From contig NZ_CP121111.1 of assembly GCF_029625335.1 (NCBI RefSeq), forward strand, positions 1,426,001-1,490,000: a stretch of 64,000 nucleotides of DNA, in the 5' to 3' direction. A program made the position numbers and the translations under genes. The notes below the pieces were generated by a model. It made no database searches, was not told the origin of the DNA, and was given only the letters and a program-made list of their open reading frames with translations. This stretch comes from Flavobacterium nitratireducens (GTDB lineage Bacteria > Bacteroidota > Bacteroidia > Flavobacteriales > Flavobacteriaceae). Positions 49,748 through 58,461 of the stretch are shown piece after piece; positions within the stretch are counted from its first letter, which is position 1, and each line of letters begins with the position of its first letter.

Positions 49748-50626
49748 TTACACTTTTAGCATAGCGACTTTTAACTTTCTAGTTTTAATTTGAACGTCTA
49801 AATTAGATTCTTTACCATAAAATTCACCATCAATTTGAAAACTAATTGGCTTATTGATTTGTATCATCGCTTTTTCAGTAGAAATTACGGTAATATCCTT
49901 GGAAGAAACGGTTATTTGGCCTCTAATAATTTTCCAAAAAACACTAAAACTTAATTTTTTTAAAACAATCAATTCAAATTTACCATCACCCATGATTCCA
50001 ATGGGATTTATCATAACTCCTGTTCCATACTTTTGCGAATTGGCTATCACAATCATCTGAGCTTTGGTTTCAATTAATTGATCCGAAGTTTTTATATGAA
50101 CCTGAAATGATTTTCGCAAGCGTGATACTGTTTTGAAAATTTGCAGGGCATACCCTAATTTTCCTCTTAAAGGACTTTTTTCGTAATTTTTAATCAAATC
50201 GGCATTTAGACCAATATCACTTAAATGCAAACACATTTTATTATTAATTCTGATAAAATCAATTACAACAAAATAATCTTGAAAAGCAATTGCAATATTT
50301 TCTTCTTGGGATTTAATCAAACCTAAATCGGTAGCTAAACCATTAGCCGAACCTACAGGTAAAATACCTAATAAAACATCCTCATTTTCTAAGGCTTCGG
50401 CAACTAATTTTATAGTTCCGTCACCACCAGCAATAAGTACTCTATCGGGTTGATATTTTGCATAATAGTCTTTAATATTTTGCAAATCATTTACACCTGT
50501 TGTCTCAAAACAATAAAAATTAAGATTTAAATTTTCTGCATAATGTTTAACTTCCTCAATCAAATCCCATTTGTCCACCCCGCCTGATATAGGGTTTACT
50601 ACCATCATAACATTATTTTTCTGCAT
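49748..50626 (-). CDS. Diacylglycerol kinase-family lipid kinase
   Basis: A 292-residue soluble YegS/DagK-like kinase that phosphorylates a lipid alcohol such as diacylglycerol or a sphingoid base. It has VVNPISGGVDKWD (9-21), the GGDGT nucleotide motif (67-71) and LGILPVGSANGLATDLG. The C-terminal beta-sandwich carries the INKPISFQIDGEFYGK motif. Convergent with the FemAB-like gene, with only 5 bp between stops. Sphingolipids are common in Bacteroidota, so the true substrate is open. Confidence 0.92.
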   Translation of the reverse strand: MQKNNVMMVVNPISGGVDKWDLIEEVKHYAENLNLNFYCFETTGVNDLQNIKDYYAKYQPDRVLIAGGDGTIKLVAEALENEDVLLGILPVGSANGLATDLGLIKSQEENIAIAFQDYFVVIDFIRINNKMCLHLSDIGLNADLIKNYEKSPLRGKLGYALQIFKTVSRLRKSFQVHIKTSDQLIETKAQMIVIANSQKYGTGVMINPIGIMGDGKFELIVLKKLSFSVFWKIIRGQITVSSKDITVISTEKAMIQINKPISFQIDGEFYGKESNLDVQIKTRKLKVAMLKV

Positions 50627-50774
50627 TTTTACTTCTATTTTACTTTAAAATTAAGTAATTTAGAATATACTACAAAAGAAAGAACAGAAATGAAATCGGC
50701 CTGATTTTGAAAAACCAGACCACCAGAGACAAAATGATTGCCTAAAATTTTGAAAAGCAAACAGAAAGCTACAA

Positions 50775-51740
50775 ATGAAACCAATAATTAAACTTTATCG
50801 AGGATATGCTAATGAACAGGAACTCATCGTAATGGGGCATGTCTTTCAACCAACAAAAAAAGTAGAATACGATTTTCAGGATAAGAACTTTAAAAATGCT
50901 AGTTCCATTATTGGTATGTACCGAATGAAAACCTGGCCCAATGCCGATATTTATTTAAAACACAACGATAATACAATTCATACACGAACACTTAAAGATG
51001 GTTATTTTAAATTTTGCATCCCCCTAAATCAAACCGATTATGGCTGGGTGGAATATGAGGTGAGTTTGAATTACAAAGGCAAAACAATTATGGAAAAAGA
51101 AACTTATATCAGGCCAAAAATTGACCATTTAGGCATTATTTCAGATATAGATGATACTTTCTTAGTTTCCTACACTTTAAATCCTTTACGAAAGCTCTAT
51201 AACCTTTTGTTCAAGAATGTCAACCGACGTAAAATATTTGAAGATGTAACCATACACTATCAGGCTTTAAGCCAATCCGGAAGAGACGGTCATCAGGAAC
51301 TCAATACCTTTTTTTATGTTTCCAGCAGCGAATGGAATTTGTATCGTTTTATCGTAAAATTCACAGAAATTCATCATTTACCGAAAGCAGTTTTATTATT
51401 GAAAGATATAAAAACGAGTTTGTCGCAGTTTTTCTGGACCGGAAGAGGTGGACACAATCATAAATTCGAGAAAATTAAACACATTTTGGAGTTTTATCCC
51501 AATTTAAAATATGTACTCATAGGCGATGATTCACAGGAAGATCCTTATTTGTATGAAGCCATTGCAAAGATTTTTCCTTTGACCATTCAAGCAATTTACA
51601 TCCGACAAACTGCTAAAAACAAAAAAGCTAAAGTGATTAAAACCCTTCAAAATTTAGAAAGTCTTTCCGTAGAAGTTTGTTATTTCAAAAAAAGTAAAGA
51701 AGCGATAGCACATTCAAAAAAAATAGGCTTAATAAATTAA
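50775..51740 (+). CDS. App1-like phosphatidate phosphatase (DUF2183) family protein
   Basis: A 321-residue protein. Residues about 15-112 form a beta-rich N-terminal domain (VMGHVFQ, TLKDGYFKF). Residues 115-300 are a HAD-like phosphatase with the catalytic DIDDT motif at 124-128 (GIISDIDDTFLVSY), the Ser/Thr motif FYVSSSEWNLY, and the late acidic motif LIGDDSQEDPYLY. The layout is that of yeast App1 phosphatidate phosphatase. It is next to, and divergent from, the diacylglycerol kinase-like gene (148 bp apart), which would catalyse the opposite reaction; the pairing suggests control of phosphatidate/diacylglycerol balance, which is inference. Confidence 0.88.
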   Translation: MKPIIKLYRGYANEQELIVMGHVFQPTKKVEYDFQDKNFKNASSIIGMYRMKTWPNADIYLKHNDNTIHTRTLKDGYFKFCIPLNQTDYGWVEYEVSLNYKGKTIMEKETYIRPKIDHLGIISDIDDTFLVSYTLNPLRKLYNLLFKNVNRRKIFEDVTIHYQALSQSGRDGHQELNTFFYVSSSEWNLYRFIVKFTEIHHLPKAVLLLKDIKTSLSQFFWTGRGGHNHKFEKIKHILEFYPNLKYVLIGDDSQEDPYLYEAIAKIFPLTIQAIYIRQTAKNKKAKVIKTLQNLESLSVEVCYFKKSKEAIAHSKKIGLIN

Positions 51741-51753
51741 GCCTATTTTTTTA
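51717..51753. terminator. Bidirectional terminator
   Basis: A 12-bp perfect stem AAATAGGCTTAA/TTAAGCCTATTT with a 4-base loop, A-rich before and T-rich after. It contains the stop codon of the App1-like gene and serves the convergent ABC-F gene. Confidence 0.88.
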
Positions 51754-53658
51754 CAAATTATCTATTTCTTCCTGAACAACTTCCCAGTCTGATAACAGCT
51801 GGTCCAAATCTGCTTTCTTTTTATTATAAGCTTTAAAAAAAGCAGCATCTTCGATGTGTTTGTCGTAATTAGAAGCCAACATTTTATCGTCGTTTTGAAT
51901 GTCTTTTTCCAATTGACTGATTTGACTTTCAATTTTGCTTAAACGGTTTTGAAGGGTTTTCCCTTTCTTTTGGTCTTCGTAAGAGACTTTCTTATTCTCT
52001 TTAGGTGCCGCAGTTTTCACCACTTCTTTTTTCTCTACTTCACGCATGTTTTCCATATTGCGTTGTTCCAGGAAAAAGTTGATATCTCCTAAATATTCTT
52101 TGATTTTTTGGTCTTTGAATTCATATACAATATTTGACATGCCTTGCAAGAAATCCCTATCGTGAGAAACCAGCAATAAAGTTCCGCCAAATTTTTGCAA
52201 AGCGGCTTTCAATACGTTTTTAGACTTAATGTCCAAGTGGTTCGTAGGCTCATCCATCAACAACACATTGATAGGTTGTAACAACAGTTTACACAAAGCC
52301 AAACGGTTTCTTTCACCTCCGGAAAGCACTTTTACTTTTTTCTCTACATCATCACCACGAAACAGGAAAGAACCTAGCATATCGCGCACTTTTGAACGAT
52401 TGCTATCTAATGCAGCATCTTCCATCGTTTGCAACAAAGTGATTTCACCATCTAAATATTCGGCTTGATTTTGAGCAAAATAACCTAATTGTACATTATG
52501 ACCTAATTTGATAGTTCCTTCGTATTCAAATTCGTTAACCAAGGCTTTGATAAAAGTCGATTTACCCTGACCATTTTGCCCCACAAATGCAATCTTGCTT
52601 CCACGTTCTACCAACAAAGAAATGTCTTTTAAAATGGTTTTATCGCCGTAAGCTTTCGTTACATTTTCGGCTTCGATAACTACTTTTCCAGGTTCTTTGG
52701 AAACTGGAAACGAAATATTCATAACCGAATTATCATCTTCATCTACTTCGATACGCTCCACCTTATCTAATTTTTTAATTAAAGATTGCGCCATCGAAGA
52801 TTTGGTCGCACTATAACGGAATCTGTCAATTAACTTCTGAGTCTCTTCAATCTTTTTTTGTTGGTTTTTTTGTGTAGCCAATTGTTTTTCACGAAGCTCC
52901 TCACGCAATTCCAAATATTGCGAATACGGCTTGTTGAAATCATAAGCTTTTCCATGCGAAATTTCGATAGTTCGATTAGTCACATTATCTAAGAACATTT
53001 TATCGTGCGATACAATCACCACAACTCCTGGATAATTACGAAGGAAGTTTTCTAACCAAATGATACTTTCGATATCCAAGTGGTTCGTAGGCTCATCCAG
53101 TAATAACACATCGTTATTTTGCAATAATAATTTAGCCAACTCGATACGCATTCTCCATCCACCCGAAAAAGTCTCCGTTTGATTGTTGAAAACCTCTCTT
53201 TTAAAACCTAAACCTAAAAGAATTTTCTCGGTATCGCCCACATAGTTATAACCACCTAGTAATTCAAAACGATGAGTGTAATCGGATAGATCTTCGATGA
53301 TTTTTCCATACTCTTCACTTTCATAATCGGTACGGGTGACCAATTGATGATTGATTTCTTCTAATTTTTTTTCTACAATTTTAATTTCGGTAAAAGCTTC
53401 ATAGGCTTCCTCAAGAACCGTTCTTCCTCTTTCAAAATCAATATCCTGACGCAGGAATCCCATGCGGATATCTTTCTCCTGAGAAATCACTCCTGAATCG
53501 GGTTTGAAATCACCGGCCAGCATTTTTAACATGGTCGATTTTCCGGCACCATTTTTTCCAACCAAACCAACTCTATCTCCAGCTCCTAATCGAAAGGTTA
53601 CTTCTTCAAACAAATAAGTACCACCAAAAGAAACCGATAAATTGTGAATATTAAGCAT
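51751..53658 (-). CDS. ABC-F family ATP-binding protein
   Basis: A 635-residue soluble protein with two ABC domains, as in ribosome-associated ABC-F ATPases (Uup/EttA/YheS group). Domain 1: Walker A GLVGKNGAGKST, signature FSGGWRMRIELAKLL, Walker B VLLLDEPTNHLD. An inter-domain linker of about 75 residues rich in Glu/Lys (ELREEKLATQKNQQ-like). Domain 2: GQNGQGKST, LSGGERNRLALCKLL, VLLMDEPTNHLD. The C-terminal coiled coil (about 540-635) with the KKVSYEDQKKGKTLQNRLSKIE segment is the Uup-type DNA/RNA-binding tail. Likely a translation factor rather than a transporter; it has no membrane part. Confidence 0.93.
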   Translation of the reverse strand: MLNIHNLSVSFGGTYLFEEVTFRLGAGDRVGLVGKNGAGKSTMLKMLAGDFKPDSGVISQEKDIRMGFLRQDIDFERGRTVLEEAYEAFTEIKIVEKKLEEINHQLVTRTDYESEEYGKIIEDLSDYTHRFELLGGYNYVGDTEKILLGLGFKREVFNNQTETFSGGWRMRIELAKLLLQNNDVLLLDEPTNHLDIESIIWLENFLRNYPGVVVIVSHDKMFLDNVTNRTIEISHGKAYDFNKPYSQYLELREELREKQLATQKNQQKKIEETQKLIDRFRYSATKSSMAQSLIKKLDKVERIEVDEDDNSVMNISFPVSKEPGKVVIEAENVTKAYGDKTILKDISLLVERGSKIAFVGQNGQGKSTFIKALVNEFEYEGTIKLGHNVQLGYFAQNQAEYLDGEITLLQTMEDAALDSNRSKVRDMLGSFLFRGDDVEKKVKVLSGGERNRLALCKLLLQPINVLLMDEPTNHLDIKSKNVLKAALQKFGGTLLLVSHDRDFLQGMSNIVYEFKDQKIKEYLGDINFFLEQRNMENMREVEKKEVVKTAAPKENKKVSYEDQKKGKTLQNRLSKIESQISQLEKDIQNDDKMLASNYDKHIEDAAFFKAYNKKKADLDQLLSDWEVVQEEIDNL

Positions 53659-53724
53659 ATTTTTGTGACTATTGTTACATTGGTACTTTCATTAAAAATG
53701 TACCTTTACTAAAAATTTTTGCAA

Positions 53725-54105
53725 ATGTTAAAAAAAGGATCCAAACTAAATAGTATTTTAACAGGAACTTGTCCGAAATGCCAAAATGAAAGCATGTATG
53801 AAGACAAAAATCCATTTAATATCACTAAGGTTTTAAAAATGAACCCTAAATGTTCCCATTGTGGTTTTGTATATCAAATAGAACCATCCTTTTTCTATGG
53901 AGCTATGTACGTAAGTTATGCGTTAAATGTAGCGATAGGAATCGCCACGTTTATTATTTCTTATGTTTTTCTTGGGGCGTCTATCAAAACAGCATTTATA
54001 GCTATTGTTGCTACACTTACTGTACTGGGCACTTTAGTATTAAGGTGGTCAAGAAACATATACATCAATATGTTTGTGCACTATGACCCCAATTACAAAG
54101 CCTAA
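53725..54105 (+). CDS. DUF983 membrane protein with zinc-ribbon N-terminus
   Basis: 126 residues from the ATG at 53725 (a TTG two codons earlier is also possible). The N-terminal CPKC (Cys16/19) and a CSHCGF pair form a predicted zinc ribbon. Two transmembrane helices follow (about 62-84 and 87-108) and the tail NIYINMFVHYDPNY is characteristic of DUF983. Function unknown. It is divergent from the ABC-F gene (66 bp) and convergent with the FAD oxidoreductase gene, which ends 1 bp later. Confidence 0.87.
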   Translation: MLKKGSKLNSILTGTCPKCQNESMYEDKNPFNITKVLKMNPKCSHCGFVYQIEPSFFYGAMYVSYALNVAIGIATFIISYVFLGASIKTAFIAIVATLTVLGTLVLRWSRNIYINMFVHYDPNYKA

Positions 54106-55164
54106 CTAGCTTTTTCGTTTTACAAATCGGCTACTATTTATTTCTTTAGATAAAGGAACTCCTTTTTCTATATTTTCAAATAAAGCTTTTGCCATTGCAG
54201 GACCAAGCATCACTCCTCTAGTACCTAAACCATTTAATACATGGATAGAGTTACTACTAGGGTGCGTACCTACTATAGGTCTTCGATCTCTTACTGTAGG
54301 TCGAACACCTGCAAAATGAGATACGATTTCGAAATCGCAATTGATGATTTCCTTGATACGCTCTACCAATTCTTGTTTACCTTCTTCAGTTGGCAAATCG
54401 GTTTTGTCTTTCCAATTGTACGTTGCTCCTACTTTAAATAAACCATCTCCCAACGGAAGTATAAACACACTGGTATTCACAATTACATCCAAATCCAAAT
54501 CGGGCGCTTTTATAATAAATAATTCGCCTTTGGTTCCATCCAAAGGCAAATGATTAAAAAAAGGATTGGCATGCAAACCAAAACCCTCGGCAAAAATGAT
54601 ATGTTTGGCTTCAATATGTTTATATCGAATACCATCAGAAAGTATTTCTAAAGCCTGATAGTCGAAAGTTTCTTGCAATAAAAACTGTTCTTTAATTAAA
54701 TACGACTTGTATTGTTCCAATAAAGAGGCTGTATCTACATAACCCGTATGCAAAACTTCGCCATAATCAAAAGGCGAGTCAATACCTACATACTTTTTTG
54801 TGATGATGGTATTTGACAAAAAAGGAGCCAAAGCGGGTTTATCAGATGCGGCAAACCAATTATTTTGTTCTTCAATAGAAAAGAATTTACGCAAAATAGG
54901 CTTTTTAAAATCAACCGTCACTGGAATTTTGAGCTTCAAATGAGCGTAAAATTGATTCATTAACTCCAATTGTTCCTGAGCCTGCCAAACTTCACTAAAA
55001 CGCTTTAAAATAACAGGATTGTACAATCCTCCTGCAATTTTGGATGAATTTTGAGATTCATCACTTAAAACCAAAATATTTTTGTCATTAGCTAAAGCTA
55101 CTTCAGCAAAAGAAATTCCAGCTAATCCACAACCTACAATTAAATAATCGATCATCATTTTCAA
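54106..55164 (-). CDS. FAD-dependent oxidoreductase (DAO family)
   Basis: A 352-residue flavoprotein with the N-terminal ADP-binding motif DYLIVGCGLAGISFAE (4-20) and the late FAD motif HVLNGLGTRGVMLGP. The overall fold matches the D-amino-acid oxidase/glycine oxidase family. The start could be any of three near Met codons (1, 3, 4). It follows gldN by 74 bp across a terminator-like hairpin, so it may be read weakly with the gld operon. The substrate is unknown; a link to secretion is not evident. Confidence 0.85.
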   Translation of the reverse strand: MKMMIDYLIVGCGLAGISFAEVALANDKNILVLSDESQNSSKIAGGLYNPVILKRFSEVWQAQEQLELMNQFYAHLKLKIPVTVDFKKPILRKFFSIEEQNNWFAASDKPALAPFLSNTIITKKYVGIDSPFDYGEVLHTGYVDTASLLEQYKSYLIKEQFLLQETFDYQALEILSDGIRYKHIEAKHIIFAEGFGLHANPFFNHLPLDGTKGELFIIKAPDLDLDVIVNTSVFILPLGDGLFKVGATYNWKDKTDLPTEEGKQELVERIKEIINCDFEIVSHFAGVRPTVRDRRPIVGTHPSSNSIHVLNGLGTRGVMLGPAMAKALFENIEKGVPLSKEINSSRFVKRKS

Positions 55165-55190
55165 ATAAAGGACAAAAATACATAAAACAA

Positions 55191-55218
55191 AAAACTCCTA
55201 CCATCAGGTAAGAGTTTT
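55191..55218 (-). terminator. Terminator downstream of gldN
   Basis: Stem AAAACTCCTACC / GGTAAGAGTTTT with one mismatch and a 4-base loop. On the minus strand it ends in T6. Confidence 0.7.
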
Positions 55219-55238
55219 TATATAAGTTAGAATGGAAA

Positions 55239-56132
55239 TTAATAATTCCACATATCCGATTCAAAATCACGAATTTTCTCCTTAACACGCTCTGCTTCTA
55301 ACAATTGATTTTGAGCATTATCTTTCATGTATTCTTTAATTTCTCTATCGCCATATACATTTTCTTCTTTGTATATTACGCTATTGAAACGTCTAGCATT
55401 AAGAATTTGATCAAAAGAAATTGGCATTGCCGAATTTTTATTGTTGAAAGATTTGGCTTCATGCAAAACCTCTCTAGCATCAGGGAAGAAAATCCAAAAT
55501 AATTCAATATAATCTTTCTCCTCACTATTCATCGTGTACACATCAGGTGTTACAGGACAGATAGCTAAAAGACGGTACTTTAATTCGCTTTGACGTTTAT
55601 CAAAATACCAGAAACCTTTAATCTTATATTGCGTAACATCCTGAGCCGTCAAATCCGATTTCATGATGTATTCAGCAGATACTTTTTGTCCAGCATTAAT
55701 TTGCTCTCTACCCGCATCTGTAGTATCAATTCTACTTAAAGAAGCTTGAATATCTTTATAGGTCTTTTTAGTATTAAAATAACTATCCGCATAAACCTCA
55801 GTGATACGTTCTTCTTTAATAGCTCTGGTCAAAACATCATACAAGGAACGTCTGTCCGAACCAATGTTTGCAGTATCTATTGGAAAATAAAGTGGAAAGT
55901 TAATTCGTTCACTTAAATCAATAATTTCCCAAACCATTTTACCCATCAAAACATCTCTATCATGCACATAACCATAAGCCAAAGGTTTATCGTTATCTGA
56001 GATTTGCTGTGCCTTAGTTTTTAAACCAATTTCTTCAGGAATTCTAGCATTCAACAAATTAGACTGTGCATAAGAAGCTACTCCTCCAATTAAAGCGATT
56101 GCCATTATCAAAAAATTTCTCATATTCATCAT
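55239..56132 (-). CDS. gldN: Type IX secretion/gliding protein GldN
   Basis: A 297-residue periplasmic protein (signal peptide to VASYAQS; Met4 is also a possible start). It is the PorN homologue that with GldK forms the outer-membrane-associated ring of the type IX secretion system. Recognised from NLLNARIPEEIGLKTKAQQ, PLAYGYVHDRDVLMGKMVWEIIDLSERIN and the C-terminal FFPDAREVLHEAKSFN segments, and from its place after gldM. It is the last gld gene, with a 48-bp gap after gldM and a terminator following. Needed for protein secretion and gliding. Confidence 0.95.
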   Translation of the reverse strand: MMNMRNFLIMAIALIGGVASYAQSNLLNARIPEEIGLKTKAQQISDNDKPLAYGYVHDRDVLMGKMVWEIIDLSERINFPLYFPIDTANIGSDRRSLYDVLTRAIKEERITEVYADSYFNTKKTYKDIQASLSRIDTTDAGREQINAGQKVSAEYIMKSDLTAQDVTQYKIKGFWYFDKRQSELKYRLLAICPVTPDVYTMNSEEKDYIELFWIFFPDAREVLHEAKSFNNKNSAMPISFDQILNARRFNSVIYKEENVYGDREIKEYMKDNAQNQLLEAERVKEKIRDFESDMWNY

Positions 56133-56180
56133 AGTATCATTAATAAGAATTGATTTAAACTTCTGGGTAAAAAGTATTTT

Positions 56181-57719
56181 TTATTGAATTTCAAAAATTA
56201 CTGGAGCTGTTCTTGGTAATAAATAACTACCAGCACCTACTAATTTAGTTTTGATTTCAGAAATAGTAACTTGGTCACCTCTTCCTGCTTTAGACAAAAC
56301 TGATTTACATTGTGCATTTAATTTGTTACCCGGAACAACTACAGTAGGCTGACCAGTGACTTTTAAATTAAATCCAACAACTTCTAAATTAACATCAAAA
56401 TCAAAATCTACTAATTTAGCACCAATAGTAGCAATTTCAAGGTTAGATTTAGGACCTTTTACCACACCTGATTCTCCTCTGATGGTACCTGTTGGTCCAG
56501 GAATTCCTTTAATTCTGAATACTTTTTTATCAGAAACTGTTTGCCCATTTGGTAATTTTCCAGTAACGTTAACCACCACTTCGTTTCCTCCTTGCGGGCT
56601 CATATTGTATTTTCCATTTCCAACTTTAACCAATCCTGGAGCAGATGCATTAACATCTTTATCTGAAATTCCTGCAAAAGATACAGAGATTGGATTTGTA
56701 ACTCCTCTATACACTACGTTCATTTTATCCGCAGAAATAGTCGCTGAATTTGGCTTAGGAACAACTACATATTTCCCTGAGAATTTCAAAGGAATCGTTT
56801 TTCCATCTTCTGTAAAAGTAAATTGACCACCAATTGTTTGTTCTCCAACACCACCTGCAGTTAATGAAATCATAGCTTGACCGTTAACAATTTTACCTGG
56901 TCCTGAAAAACTTGTTGGTTTAGTATTTTCATCGTAACGACCTAAAACTACTTTTCCTGTAACTTGCTCTCCTTGAAAATAAGCATTTTTGTCTAAAACT
57001 ACAATAGCTTGATAATTACTGTAAGAAGCTGCTTCAACCGCAGCTTTACCTAAAGCAATACTATATACATCAGACTCTACTTTGTTAATATCATTTTGCC
57101 AAGAAGAAAGTTTTGCAACAGTAGCAATAGCCGGAAAACCTTTGAAGTGGTAAGACAAATATTTATCTTTTAAACCTTCTTTATTTTTAACATCTGAAAG
57201 GTCGAATTTCTCCTCTACCTCTTTAATAATTCCACTGTATTTTTTTTCTGTACCTAAAGTGGCTTTAATATCCGCTTTGTACTTTTCTATAGTTGCAACA
57301 ATTTCTTTTCCTTTTTTAGAATAACCTTCTCCTGTAAACCAATCATCAACATTATCACCTTTATCCATGTCTTCATAAGGTAATTTTCCTGTTTCTGGAT
57401 TCGTTTCAAAACCTTTAGTAGCTTGCTCTTTTAAAGAGTTGATATAGTTGTAAAAGTTGTCCGTAATTGTTTTTACTTTATGAGCTGTTGCTGATGCTAC
57501 AGCAAATTCTCCTTTCGCCTCTGCTGCTTTGCTATCAAGCGCAGCTAACATTTGATCATTGGTTTGTTTTGAACTAGCATTTGAACTTTCAAATTTTTCG
57601 TTCATTAATCCGAAACCTGATATTACTTCTTTCGAAACATTCATTGCCAACATAGCAATGAAAACCAAATACATCAGGTTAATCATCTTCTGTCTAGGGG
57701 TAAGTTTTCCTCCTGCCAT
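56181..57719 (-). CDS. gldM: Type IX secretion/gliding motor protein GldM
   Basis: A 512-residue inner-membrane protein with one N-terminal transmembrane helix (about 15-37, NLMYLVFIAMLAMNVSKE) and a long periplasmic part of four domains that reaches the GldKN ring. Start MAGGKLTPRQKMINLMYLVF is diagnostic for GldM/PorM. With GldL it forms the proton-driven rotary motor of the type IX system. The last residues (PRTAPVIFEIQ) are intact. Position 56 bp after gldL fits the gldKLMN order. Confidence 0.97.
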   Translation of the reverse strand: MAGGKLTPRQKMINLMYLVFIAMLAMNVSKEVISGFGLMNEKFESSNASSKQTNDQMLAALDSKAAEAKGEFAVASATAHKVKTITDNFYNYINSLKEQATKGFETNPETGKLPYEDMDKGDNVDDWFTGEGYSKKGKEIVATIEKYKADIKATLGTEKKYSGIIKEVEEKFDLSDVKNKEGLKDKYLSYHFKGFPAIATVAKLSSWQNDINKVESDVYSIALGKAAVEAASYSNYQAIVVLDKNAYFQGEQVTGKVVLGRYDENTKPTSFSGPGKIVNGQAMISLTAGGVGEQTIGGQFTFTEDGKTIPLKFSGKYVVVPKPNSATISADKMNVVYRGVTNPISVSFAGISDKDVNASAPGLVKVGNGKYNMSPQGGNEVVVNVTGKLPNGQTVSDKKVFRIKGIPGPTGTIRGESGVVKGPKSNLEIATIGAKLVDFDFDVNLEVVGFNLKVTGQPTVVVPGNKLNAQCKSVLSKAGRGDQVTISEIKTKLVGAGSYLLPRTAPVIFEIQ

Positions 57720-57775
57720 ATTTTCTAATAATTAGTTGTGGGGTAGTTTTTTTAAATAGTCTTCAAACTTAATTA

Positions 57776-58426
57776 TTATCCTTTATTGCTCATTGCAGAA
57801 AGCATACCACCATAAACTTGGTTCAATGAAGAAATGTTTGCCGTCATAGATTGCATTTGCTCTTTTAATTGAGCTGCATTTTCAGCAATTTCTTTGTTAG
57901 CTTCAGCATTTCTAGAAGCACTTTCTAATTGTACTTTGTACAAACTGTTTAAAGCTTCCATTTGAGCAGCAGCCATAGACAATTCGTCACTATATTTTTT
58001 TGTAGCAGCAATTCCGTCAGCAGCTGGAGCAATACCTTTTGCAGCTGATTCGAAATTTTTAATACTATTTCCTAAGCTTGCCATTAATTCACCATCAATT
58101 TTAGCTTCTTTAAGCATGTTATCTAATTTTTGAGATAACAATCCTTGCGCTTCTGATGTTGATTCCGCTTTTGGTTTTTTATTTGGATTAGGAGTTCCAT
58201 TCGCCAATTCAGGATACACTAAGGTCCAGTCTAATTCATTTTCTACGGGTTCAAAAGCCGAAAGCGCAAAAATAAAAGCCTCTGTTAACAATCCAATTGA
58301 AAGCATCAATGTCCCTGTTAATGGTCCAATTTCAAAGTGAGTAATTTTAAAAAGAGCTCCAACAATTACTACTGCTGCTCCCATACCGTATGCAAAATTC
58401 ATTGCTTTTTTTCCTAGTAATGCCAT
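57776..58426 (-). CDS. gldL: Type IX secretion/gliding motor protein GldL
   Basis: A 216-residue inner-membrane protein. Two transmembrane helices lie at about 9-28 and 35-57; the second has the conserved Glu used for proton transfer (LTEAFIFALSAFEP). The C-terminal half is a cytoplasmic coiled coil (AAAQMEALNSLYKVQLESASRN and onward). Starts MALLGKKAMNFAYGMGAAVVI, typical of GldL/PorL. It is 35 bp downstream of gldK. Confidence 0.97.
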   Translation of the reverse strand: MALLGKKAMNFAYGMGAAVVIVGALFKITHFEIGPLTGTLMLSIGLLTEAFIFALSAFEPVENELDWTLVYPELANGTPNPNKKPKAESTSEAQGLLSQKLDNMLKEAKIDGELMASLGNSIKNFESAAKGIAPAADGIAATKKYSDELSMAAAQMEALNSLYKVQLESASRNAEANKEIAENAAQLKEQMQSMTANISSLNQVYGGMLSAMSNKG

Positions 58427-58461
58427 AATGTTAATTTTTAATAGTTAGTGTGTAGGTTTTT

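Noticed and set aside
56356..56826. A 156-residue open frame antisense to gldM
   Set aside because: A shadow of the conserved gldM; its Pro/Thr/Ser-rich composition follows from the opposite codons.
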